Positions 15,206 to 23,102 of a DNA stretch of 29,578 bases are shown here, piece after piece. The DNA lies in assembly GCA_964527775.1 (NCBI GenBank), contig CAZGQS010000024.1, forward strand, positions 1 to 29,578, written 5' to 3'. Numbering within the stretch: position 1 is the stretch's first letter; every line of letters starts with the position of its first letter. The translations under genes were made by a program, and so were the position numbers. Under the pieces are notes generated by a model, which had not been told where the DNA came from, did no database searches, and worked only from the letters and a program-made list of their open reading frames with translations. The DNA is from VMCP01 sp964527775. GTDB lineage: Bacteria; Bacteroidota; Bacteroidia; NS11-12g; UBA955.

Positions 15206-16465
15206 TCAATTTTTCTTTTGCGTAAATCTCCGAATCACTTCCCAAGTGGAAGCATCGTTTTGAGAAACGGAATAGAGTCCTCTTTCTTCTTGGGGCGGAT
15301 CAGCTAGGTATCCAGCAACCGATTCAGGCACGCCTGCAAATCCCCAGAAATGAAAACCTGAAATCTTATACTTCTCAACACAGTTTAATACAAATCTGTA
15401 ATAAGCGTCTCGCTGTGAAGTAGCACTAGAAAACAACAAAGAATGCCCGTCACGTTGCATACCAAATTCTTCAATTATCAAGGGTTTATGCAGCCGTTGA
15501 GCCGCTTGAACGTGCTGAACAATATAACTTTCCGTTTTCGCCAAGGTAGTATCATTGATTGCTTCCTGGTGGTTCTGATACCAATTCCAAGTTTTTGGCC
15601 AAAGGTGTAACGTACAGAAGTCAATGTCCCGAATAGCATGTATTTCCTCAAACAAACTTAGATCTTGAAGCGTACCAATGCTCCCCTCTACGCCAATGGT
15701 GACCAAATGCTTGGAATCAATATGCTTAATCAAACGAGACGAACTTTGCACCCATTTTACATAATCTTCCCTTGCTGAAACATCCATGGGCCTGGGCTCA
15801 TTGGCTAACTCCCAAGCAAATATGGCTGGGTGTTGATTCAACGGCTGCCCATCCACACTGCTTTTTCGGGAAACTGTGTAAACGACAGATTGTTGATACA
15901 AATCAAGGCACTCTTGATTGGAATAAAACTTCGAAATCCATTCGCAATAGCTGCTCCACTCCCAACCAGCTTCTTTGGGTAAAACGCCAGAAATACCGGC
16001 CCATTCTAAATATTGACCAAATCCACCTGACCACTCCCAATTGTTTCCCAAAACCAATATGGCCTGCATGTCGCGCAACCACAATTCATGCAACAGAACA
16101 TCCAAACCTTTCATCATTTTCTCGGAAAATAACCCAGGATTAGTTTGTATTCCAGGAATTACTCTATAAGGATAACTACTGTCTTGATTCCCTTCGAAGC
16201 TTACAAATACCCTCAGGTTTTGAATGCCCTGTTTCTTTAAAAAGTCTAATTCTGACTTTAACCGAAGTTTTGAAGCCGCATCATCTTGCGCTGCCAATAG
16301 ACTACCATACCAGTAGTTGCAACCTTTGGCGAAGTAAGGTTTACCGTTTTGAAAAAACTTCCCTTCACGCACCACTGTGCGTATGAAAGGCCGAGGTTTT
16401 GGAGCCGCGAATGCAGCCAAAACATCCACCGAAAAAACCAAAAAAATGAGAATTCTACTCCACAT
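15206..16465 (-). CDS. Secreted GH5 (GH5_7-like) endo-beta-mannanase
   Basis: 419 residues with a signal peptide ending near AAFAA (about residue 20). The GH5 barrel is supported by GCNYWYG near 49, NLRVFVSFEG near 83, LVLGNNWEWSGG near 137, the acid/base block WELANEP with Glu223, FCTLHLWP near 283 and the nucleophile block IIEEFGMQ with Glu333, then GFHFWGF. WELANEP and EEFG with this spacing fit endo-1,4-beta-mannanases; another beta-mannoside-active GH5 is possible. It has no sorting domain, so it may be periplasmic or released. It is the last gene of a three-gene minus-strand operon, overlapping the LamG gene by 11 nt. Confidence 0.88.
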   Translation of the reverse strand: MWSRILIFLVFSVDVLAAFAAPKPRPFIRTVVREGKFFQNGKPYFAKGCNYWYGSLLAAQDDAASKLRLKSELDFLKKQGIQNLRVFVSFEGNQDSSYPYRVIPGIQTNPGLFSEKMMKGLDVLLHELWLRDMQAILVLGNNWEWSGGFGQYLEWAGISGVLPKEAGWEWSSYCEWISKFYSNQECLDLYQQSVVYTVSRKSSVDGQPLNQHPAIFAWELANEPRPMDVSAREDYVKWVQSSSRLIKHIDSKHLVTIGVEGSIGTLQDLSLFEEIHAIRDIDFCTLHLWPKTWNWYQNHQEAINDTTLAKTESYIVQHVQAAQRLHKPLIIEEFGMQRDGHSLLFSSATSQRDAYYRFVLNCVEKYKISGFHFWGFAGVPESVAGYLADPPQEERGLYSVSQNDASTWEVIRRFTQKKN

Positions 16466-18599
16466 TGAATCTCAAAACAGAAGATTGTCCGTTCTGAGAA
16501 ACGGCGATAAAGTACATTCCAGGTAATAAATCAATTTGAATACTTGACATATTACCTCGACCTGCAAGCATTTGTTGACCCACCACATTTAAAATTTGGA
16601 AGTCGAAAGATCCTTCTATGCCAGAAAAATTCAATTCATGGGTAGCAGGATTGGGATAAATACTGATATTCATGGGGGTGTGTTTCAAATTATGGATGCT
16701 GTTTTTCTTGACGGAAATGCAAGCACTGGTGTCTTTACAACCATCGGAATTGGAAAGTTCTACAGCAAAACGACCGTCGCGAATAATTTTCATAAACGAG
16801 TTGGTTTCGCCGGCAATTGGGGCTTTATTGGCATCACAATCCAACCAACGGTAATTATCTGCAAAACCCAATGCAAAAAGGGTATCTGGGCGCTGATCAA
16901 CTGAATAATCAAATTGAGTCACCGTAGCATTGATGGTTAATATACTGTCACAGCCAGCCTGATTCATGATGGTATCTTTGTATGTGCCCGATTTTGTAAT
17001 GAAATACTTTCGAGAGGGCGCTCTCCAACGTCTGCAAACATTGACATCTAAGGTCTTATAAGAATTGGGGGTAATGGTTAAATCAACACGAATGATGCTG
17101 TCGCACAACTTTGAATTAATGATGGTATCGTAGTAAATGCCTGATTGGGTCCATATTTTGCCAGAAGCGCTCTTGTACAAACCACATTCAAAATCTTGAA
17201 AATTGCTGTAAGTTTCTTTTGACTTAAAATTGAATGCGATAATACTATCACATCCCACGGAATTCACCAATGTATCATAGTAAGTTCCTGGAGATTTGAT
17301 TATTTTTTGGTTTGTGGGGATAAAAGCCCAGCGACAAAAATCAATGTTTTGACTGGAAAACGACTTTTTGCGCAATTTCACATTAAACATGATAAGCGAA
17401 TCGCAACCAATGTAATTCTTCAGTGTATCGGTATGCCAGCCTTCAATTTCAATTTTTCGTTTGCTGTTAGGCATCACAAAAAAGTCGCACACATTGGTAT
17501 CAAATAAAGTTGAATCGGGCCCTAGTCTCAACTTAATGGTAATGTTAGAATCGCAGCCCGCGTAATTCTTGATGACATCTAAATATGTCCCTGATTGTGT
17601 AAAGGTTTTCAGTCCGCTAGGCGCAGTATAAGCACCGCAGGTTCTTACGTTGATGGTTTTGGCCGTTGACCTTTTAATGGTTAAAACGATTTTTATGGCA
17701 GAATCACAACCTCTTTTAGTTGTAATGGTGTCATAGTAAGTTCCTGAGCTGGTATATACCCTCTTTCCAGATGGAGCAGGATATCTATCACATCTAACTA
17801 CAGTATCAATTACTGAATAAACATCAAAAAGGAGCGATTTTCCAGCAATCCAATTTGAATAGGTTCCTAAAAGCAAGAAATTCTTCAAGGTACCGTCGTT
17901 TTTATAACCAGAAAGATCAAAAAGTTTTTTCAAAGTGCTGTTATTTTTAGCAGCTGTTCCCCAATTGAAATTGTAATAAGCTCTGAGAGAGCGATCATAA
18001 CCACATTGTCTTCTTTGGTAATTATTGAAAATCTCCCCTGTGCTGAGCCTTCGTTTCCAAACCCTAACTTCATCTACTTTGCCGTAAAAATTCAATAAGC
18101 CACCCTCTCTCTTACCAATCATCAAAGGCGTACTTAAAGCATTGGCCATTTTAAAATTTGCATATACAGAGTCTTTCAAAACACCATTCATGTATACCCT
18201 CAAGTACTGATCTGCACCAAAACTCGCTGCAATGTGGGTCCATTGATTGGTTTTTACCACATTAAATATCATCAATTCCTTTTCTACGGTGTCATCAAAA
18301 ACTCCGAAGTAAAGGTGTCCACCGTTGCCTGCATTCAAATAAAAACCTGCATTCATGGCATTGTTGTACCATGAGATGATGGCTCCTTCATCAGCCTCTT
18401 GACCAAATCCGTACGGATAAATCCAAGCTTCAGCGGTAACAGCAGATTGAGTAAAATTCAATGAGGTATCAACTCCAAACTCCACATAGTCATCGGCACC
18501 ATCAAAATCCAAACAATTCTCTTGACGGCCTTGAGCGTAAAGATTTTGGCTAAAAAAGAAGATTGAAAGTCCTAAAAAAAGTTTCAAAAAACGAATCAT
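16455..18599 (-). CDS. T9SS-exported LamG protein with six Cys-pair repeats
   Basis: 714 residues. Signal peptide ends near NLYAQ (residue 22). A LamG/concanavalin-like domain spans about 29-200 (CLDFDGADDYVEF, TAEAWIYP, WTHIAASF, VYMNG, KVDEVRVWKRRLS), a carbohydrate- or protein-binding fold. Residues about 260-562 hold six repeats of about 50 residues, each with one Cys near its start and a second in a CDS motif (usually GCDSI or GCDSL) after a YYDT-like turn; one disulfide per unit is likely. The C-terminus (IYPNPATHELNF to LPGMYFIAV) is a type A sorting domain. No catalytic site is seen. It probably serves as an adhesive or substrate-binding partner of the GH5 enzyme it is coupled to. Its ATG follows the stop of the gene before by 1 nt. 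Confidence 0.87.
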   Translation of the reverse strand: MIRFLKLFLGLSIFFFSQNLYAQGRQENCLDFDGADDYVEFGVDTSLNFTQSAVTAEAWIYPYGFGQEADEGAIISWYNNAMNAGFYLNAGNGGHLYFGVFDDTVEKELMIFNVVKTNQWTHIAASFGADQYLRVYMNGVLKDSVYANFKMANALSTPLMIGKREGGLLNFYGKVDEVRVWKRRLSTGEIFNNYQRRQCGYDRSLRAYYNFNWGTAAKNNSTLKKLFDLSGYKNDGTLKNFLLLGTYSNWIAGKSLLFDVYSVIDTVVRCDRYPAPSGKRVYTSSGTYYDTITTKRGCDSAIKIVLTIKRSTAKTINVRTCGAYTAPSGLKTFTQSGTYLDVIKNYAGCDSNITIKLRLGPDSTLFDTNVCDFFVMPNSKRKIEIEGWHTDTLKNYIGCDSLIMFNVKLRKKSFSSQNIDFCRWAFIPTNQKIIKSPGTYYDTLVNSVGCDSIIAFNFKSKETYSNFQDFECGLYKSASGKIWTQSGIYYDTIINSKLCDSIIRVDLTITPNSYKTLDVNVCRRWRAPSRKYFITKSGTYKDTIMNQAGCDSILTINATVTQFDYSVDQRPDTLFALGFADNYRWLDCDANKAPIAGETNSFMKIIRDGRFAVELSNSDGCKDTSACISVKKNSIHNLKHTPMNISIYPNPATHELNFSGIEGSFDFQILNVVGQQMLAGRGNMSSIQIDLLPGMYFIAVSQNGQSSVLRFNVE

Positions 18600-18600
18600 A

Positions 18601-21288
18601 TTATTGCTTTATCAATTGAGTGTTCTGAATAATCCCTTTTGAATCAATCATTTGAAAATGATAAACTCCACTTGTCCATTGATTCACATCAAGTTCAACC
18701 ATACCGTTGGTTATCAAACGATTCATCAACGTTCTACCATTGATATCTGTAACTATCAATGTCCCACCTTTAGAAGCTAGTTTTACCCTGTCACATGCCG
18801 GATTGGGATACAATTGAAACAATTGTGCCTCTAGTCGATTCATCTGGTTTAAAATGATGGGATACTTTCTGTAAGCAGTTTCAGACTCACATCCGAAATC
18901 ATTCACTACTTTCAGTGAAATCTCAAAAAGCCCGGCTGTATCAGAAGCAAACCAATAGGTTGAATCTGTTGATGGAATGCCATTCCACCAATATTCCTTC
19001 CATCCATTCTGAGCTTTCAAGCGCATGGTGTCACCCGTTCTCCCTAGTCCTTCGTAAAGATCAAACTGAGGAAGACTGGGTTGATCTACAATACTGAATA
19101 TAGCCATCAAAGAGTCATCACAACCTGCGGTGTCTTGCCCCATAAATTTAGCGATGTAGTTCCCGGCTGCACGTCCTGTTGTAGAGAAATAAGCAATCTC
19201 TTTTAGAGTATCTATGGTATTTTTATCTGATTCAATGTACCAAACAAATGACGACACATTCTTATTAAATAGATACGCAACACGAATACTGTCGTATTCA
19301 CAAACTTGTTGTTGACTTAAATTCAAAGAACCGGCTGAGGTAATTTTGAAATTGACCATGATAGAGTCCTTGTATTTACATCCTTTTGAATTTGTTAAGG
19401 TCAACCAAAGTAAATCAGCCTTTTCATTTGATGAATTTAATGTAATCTGCCTTGCAACACCCAGTGAATCATTCCCCCAATTCCACATTCTTATTTCACC
19501 GCTATTCAAACTAAAAGTATCTGAAAAGGTATAATCTTTTTTCAAGCACCAAACACCTTGATTATCTTGAATGATTTGAGCAGATAATTTGCGGTCAACG
19601 CTTACTGAATCAAATCTTCTGGCTCCCCACTGCCACCAAGTACCCGATGCACTGCTCATTTTCTTTAAGAATCTCACCGAGAATTGATAATTGCCTGGTT
19701 TCATAACCATCATTGCCATGGTATCTGCGCCTGAAAACATCTGTTTGCTGATAATCTGTTTTCCAGCCCACCCTTCCACTAAAATAGAATCTGCCAAATC
19801 TTTAACATTACCCCAATTGAGTATTATTTCTTCATTGCAGGTAGGTGTAACACTTAGTTCATGAACATTATCCACCACAAACATCCTCAAGGTAGGATCG
19901 CCCATCAAAGCTGTATGAACGCCTGACATCCAAGCCGCTGCATTGTAAATATTCCAAGTATTGTATGTTCTCAGAACCGCGTCAGCTAAGGGGTAACCTT
20001 GAGCACATGAATGCATCATCCAATAAGGTCTTCCACTCCATACACTGGATAGTCCCCATCCCTTGGAAGCTAAAGGTGCTCTCAAGAAATTATCGCTGTT
20101 ATCCCAGTCACCAAAGTAACTCCCAAAAGTCATGGTAAATGGATTCAATAAGCTGTCATTCACAAAATCAGTTGAACTCGCTACACCGCCGCAACTGGTG
20201 TAGGTACCTGCACCGCAGCCATAGCTTAATAAATAGTCCTTGCTTTTCAATTCGGTTATATAATCTTGAGTGCTTGGTTCTTGAGCACTAAAAACAGAGA
20301 TGTTTCTATATCCTCCTGAAGCAAAAGCCTCACTTCCAAAATACCCAAAATTGTCGTCTATCAATCCTCTATTTTGAGCCTTCCTCTCACCCGATCTAAA
20401 AAGCATGGCTTTATTCAAATACCTTTTTATTAGTTGGGTGTCATTCCCGAAGGAAGGCATATCAGTCAAATCAACCCTTCCTACGGGCAACTGACAATAA
20501 TCGACTGTAGTCTTTGAAGAAGAATTTAAACGGCTGATATCAAACTTTCCATCATTTGGAACATTGTGATTTCGAGAATAAGTTGCGGCCGTATTATTCA
20601 CAGAGTTGTCGGTCCAACTCACATAAAAACAACCGTAATACATATCAGCGGGCCATGCACCTAGGTGGTCTGAATGTCCGTCAGGACGCATATTTCCAGA
20701 GTATGGAACAGGAATTCTTCCCAACAAAAAGATAGAGGTAGCGATAGTGGTATCTTTTTGCCATTGATTGTAAATCCAACTCTTTACTGCAGGCGGATTA
20801 TCTGTAGCAGCCACAAAATGTGTATCCACAAGATAACCTTCGTTCTGTATTTGATGAATGTATTTTTTGATTTCGGGGGATGCGGTGGACTTATATTTAT
20901 CTTCAATCAACAAAAGCACTCGGCCCAAGTTTTCATTTGGTGGAACATCAAATCCAGCGACAATGTAACCGTTTCCATCAAATCCTGTGTAATTGGAAGA
21001 AGTTCGAGATACACGGTATTCTTTTCTGCTCCCTAGTTTGTAGGATGTATCAGTGAATACGGTATCTGTACCCGACAAATCTGCCAATCTATCCCAACCT
21101 GAATTGGTGGAATTCTTTGTAAATACTTGATATCTCGTTGAACCTGATTGTTGCAACCATTTTAGTTCTATATGCTTAGAAGAATTCAAGTTGGCCTTGA
21201 TTTCAACACCTACTTCACGTGCTGTTTGAGCATTAAGTTGGGTAGTAAAAAAAAGTGCTCCTAAAATTAAAGTAAACCTATACTGCAT
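18601..21288 (-). CDS. Gingipain-like (peptidase C25 family) T9SS protein, possibly inactive
   Basis: 895 residues from the ATG at 21288 (MQYRFTLILGALFF, signal peptide to LNAQ); a TTG at 21300 is less likely. After a fibronectin-like segment (about 25-110), a C25-like domain runs from about 115 to 470: LGRVLLLIEDKY, FLLGRIPVPYSG, LPVGRVDLTDM, LLSYGCGAG, GSYFGDWDN and the family end block LMGDPTLRMFV. Gingipains use a His-Cys dyad in a GHG and a later Cys block; here the first reads GCG (Cys358) and the second lacks Cys, so peptidase activity is doubtful. Ig/PKD-like regions follow. A type A sorting domain (LYPNPACDRVKL) ends it. First gene of the operon with the LamG and GH5 genes. Confidence 0.82.
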   Translation of the reverse strand: MQYRFTLILGALFFTTQLNAQTAREVGVEIKANLNSSKHIELKWLQQSGSTRYQVFTKNSTNSGWDRLADLSGTDTVFTDTSYKLGSRKEYRVSRTSSNYTGFDGNGYIVAGFDVPPNENLGRVLLLIEDKYKSTASPEIKKYIHQIQNEGYLVDTHFVAATDNPPAVKSWIYNQWQKDTTIATSIFLLGRIPVPYSGNMRPDGHSDHLGAWPADMYYGCFYVSWTDNSVNNTAATYSRNHNVPNDGKFDISRLNSSSKTTVDYCQLPVGRVDLTDMPSFGNDTQLIKRYLNKAMLFRSGERKAQNRGLIDDNFGYFGSEAFASGGYRNISVFSAQEPSTQDYITELKSKDYLLSYGCGAGTYTSCGGVASSTDFVNDSLLNPFTMTFGSYFGDWDNSDNFLRAPLASKGWGLSSVWSGRPYWMMHSCAQGYPLADAVLRTYNTWNIYNAAAWMSGVHTALMGDPTLRMFVVDNVHELSVTPTCNEEIILNWGNVKDLADSILVEGWAGKQIISKQMFSGADTMAMMVMKPGNYQFSVRFLKKMSSASGTWWQWGARRFDSVSVDRKLSAQIIQDNQGVWCLKKDYTFSDTFSLNSGEIRMWNWGNDSLGVARQITLNSSNEKADLLWLTLTNSKGCKYKDSIMVNFKITSAGSLNLSQQQVCEYDSIRVAYLFNKNVSSFVWYIESDKNTIDTLKEIAYFSTTGRAAGNYIAKFMGQDTAGCDDSLMAIFSIVDQPSLPQFDLYEGLGRTGDTMRLKAQNGWKEYWWNGIPSTDSTYWFASDTAGLFEISLKVVNDFGCESETAYRKYPIILNQMNRLEAQLFQLYPNPACDRVKLASKGGTLIVTDINGRTLMNRLITNGMVELDVNQWTSGVYHFQMIDSKGIIQNTQLIKQ

Positions 21289-21370
21289 AATTTGTTGCAA
21301 TTTACAATAAAAAATTGAGCCTATTTACGCCGTTTTGAATACACAATTTCACGGTTTATTAATGTAAGTC

Positions 21371-21403
21371 TAACCATTATTTAACCATTCAGCCGTATTT
21401 TAG
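21371..21403 (+). promoter_or_regulatory. Pho-box-like direct repeat and weak -7 box before the OlsF-like gene
   Basis: TAACCATT occurs at 21371-21378 and again at 21382-21389, an 11-bp period (one helical turn), as bound by PhoB/OmpR-type response regulators. A near -7 box, TATTTTAG (21396-21403, one mismatch to TAnnTTTG), follows 6 nt later, and no TTG exists at -33, so the repeats occupy that site as in activator-dependent promoters. The ATG at 21412 is 22 nt after the repeats. The whole divergent gap is 21289-21411. Confidence 0.4.
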
Positions 21404-21411
21404 TAAAACTT

Positions 21412-23070
21412 ATGCAGCAGATTTTTGCAAAACGAATTTTAGGGTGGAATAGAGCGAAAAGAATCTTTGATTCATGGACGAATCTGCAAATCGATGAATT
21501 TTTAACTGAATATAAAAATCGGTCAAAAGTCAAACACATCATCAACCCCAATCAAATTAAGAACATCCCAGCGAGCGGGTCGTTATTGGTTCTGGCCAAT
21601 CACCCCACTGGCATTGCAGACGGATTATTGATTTTAGACACCATCATGACAATCAGAAAAGACATCAAGCTCATTGTCAACTCAACTACTTACCCAATAA
21701 AAGCACTTAAAGAATACATAATAGAGGCTGAAATCCCCCTGCGCAACATCAAAAGTACTGACGAAATAGAAGTCTCCCCAAAAAATGCCCTTGCCATTAA
21801 AAGTGCATTAAAATGGCTAGAGGAGGGACATTGTTTGGTCTTATTTTCAAATTCTGAGGTAGATACAGAACGCCGTATCCATCGCAAATTTTCTGAAAAT
21901 TTCTGGCATCCCACGGCAAAAAAAATCTTAGTTAAATACCACGGAACCACACTTCCGTGGGCCGTAAGAGGCCGTAACAGTGCCTTATTTTACCAACTAA
22001 GCAAGATTAATCCTAGTCTGAAGGCGGCACTTCTTCCCCGGGAGGGACTTAAACGCAGATTAAGACCTGTCAGGTCATTCATTGGAAAAACTTTTAAAGT
22101 TACCGATGAACTTTCAGTAGCAGATCTGGAACTAAAAATTCGCTTAATGAGCCGCCAGTCTCGATTGTTGCACTTGCCCCCGGTAATTAAACTTCCAAAG
22201 AAACCATTAGATCCCATTGCATCAGAAATTTCACAAGAAATATTAGCTGATGAAATTTCATTGCTCGGTAAACCTTTGACGTTCAAAGGTGACAATCAAG
22301 TTTTTCTCACCACTCAAAAACAATCGCCAAATCTTCTTCTGGAAATTGGCCGATTGCGTGAAATTACTTTCAGAGCTGTGAATGAGGGCTCTGGAAAAAG
22401 CAGAGACCTAGATCATTACGACCAAGATTTTCATCACTTGATTCTGTGGGATGCCGAAGCACAAAAGTTAGTCGGGGCATATCGACTAGGCATCGGATCA
22501 TTGCTTTATCAACAAGCAAACTATCATTCGATCATTCACGATTTCTACAAACGAAACCCTAAAAACGAGTCTATTTTAAAGTCAGCCATTGTCATGGGCC
22601 GAGCCTTTGTGGTTCCCGATTACCAACAAAAAGCCTTTCCCTTGTTTGTGTTATGGCAAGGAATCATGGAAACGTTGAATTTATATCCGGAGTCAAAGTA
22701 CCTAATTGGCCAAACCAGCTTGCCCAATAGTTTTCATAAATATTCAAAGCAATTAATTACAGGGTTTCTTTGGAAACACTTTTCAGACTTAGAAATTGCT
22801 GAGAATTTCGCCCCGTTTCATCCCTTAAAATTGCGCAAAAATCCACTGGTTCAAGGGTGGATTGCGCAATCATCAGCTGGCGACATTAAACGAATGGATC
22901 GCATCATTGAATGCATAGAGCCTGACGGCAATAAAACGCCGATGTTATTCAAGCGTTACGTGGAACAAAATGCCCGTTGCATTGGCATCAATATTGACCC
23001 ACAATTCCAAAACAGCATCGATATATTAATGCTTACCAAAATTGACGAAATTTCTCTACGAAACAACTGA
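21412..23070 (+). CDS. olsF: OlsF-like bifunctional acyltransferase (PlsC-type plus GNAT-type domains)
   Basis: 552 residues with two acyltransferase halves. The N-terminal half (about 40-260) is PlsC/lysophospholipid-acyltransferase-like: NHPTGIADG (residues 63-71) supplies the His-Asp pair, here H-x5-D, with VNSTTYPIK and EEGHCLVLFSNSEV following. The C-terminal half (about 290-500) is like the OlsB/hemolysin N-acyltransferase: LREITFRAVNEGSGKSRDLDHYDQDFHHLILWD, VGAYRLG, MGRAFVVPDYQQ. OlsF of Serratia and Flavobacterium makes ornithine lipid in two steps from ornithine and acyl carriers; a related glycine-lipid role is equally possible. It acts at the inner membrane face. A Pho-box-like repeat upstream would fit a role when phosphate is scarce. 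Confidence 0.78.
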   Translation: MQQIFAKRILGWNRAKRIFDSWTNLQIDEFLTEYKNRSKVKHIINPNQIKNIPASGSLLVLANHPTGIADGLLILDTIMTIRKDIKLIVNSTTYPIKALKEYIIEAEIPLRNIKSTDEIEVSPKNALAIKSALKWLEEGHCLVLFSNSEVDTERRIHRKFSENFWHPTAKKILVKYHGTTLPWAVRGRNSALFYQLSKINPSLKAALLPREGLKRRLRPVRSFIGKTFKVTDELSVADLELKIRLMSRQSRLLHLPPVIKLPKKPLDPIASEISQEILADEISLLGKPLTFKGDNQVFLTTQKQSPNLLLEIGRLREITFRAVNEGSGKSRDLDHYDQDFHHLILWDAEAQKLVGAYRLGIGSLLYQQANYHSIIHDFYKRNPKNESILKSAIVMGRAFVVPDYQQKAFPLFVLWQGIMETLNLYPESKYLIGQTSLPNSFHKYSKQLITGFLWKHFSDLEIAENFAPFHPLKLRKNPLVQGWIAQSSAGDIKRMDRIIECIEPDGNKTPMLFKRYVEQNARCIGINIDPQFQNSIDILMLTKIDEISLRNN

Positions 23071-23079
23071 TTTTTTTCG

Positions 23080-23087
23080 TATTTTTG
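23080..23087 (+). promoter_or_regulatory. -7 box for the first giant surface-protein gene
   Basis: TATTTTTG matches TAnnTTTG exactly and ends 15 nt before a TTG at 23103 that opens a good signal peptide. No -33 TTG at a usual distance. The in-frame TTG at 23085 is part of the box, so it should not be the start. No ATG lies near. Confidence 0.45.
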
Positions 23088-23102
23088 GGGGATTTTAATT
23101 TC

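Noticed and set aside
21297..21304. TAAATTGC on the minus strand before the gingipain-like gene, with the same sequence at 11269-11276 before GH20, as a variant -7 box
   Set aside because: It lacks the third T of TAnnTTTG and has no TTG at the -33 distance in either case; two occurrences in AT-rich gaps are not enough.
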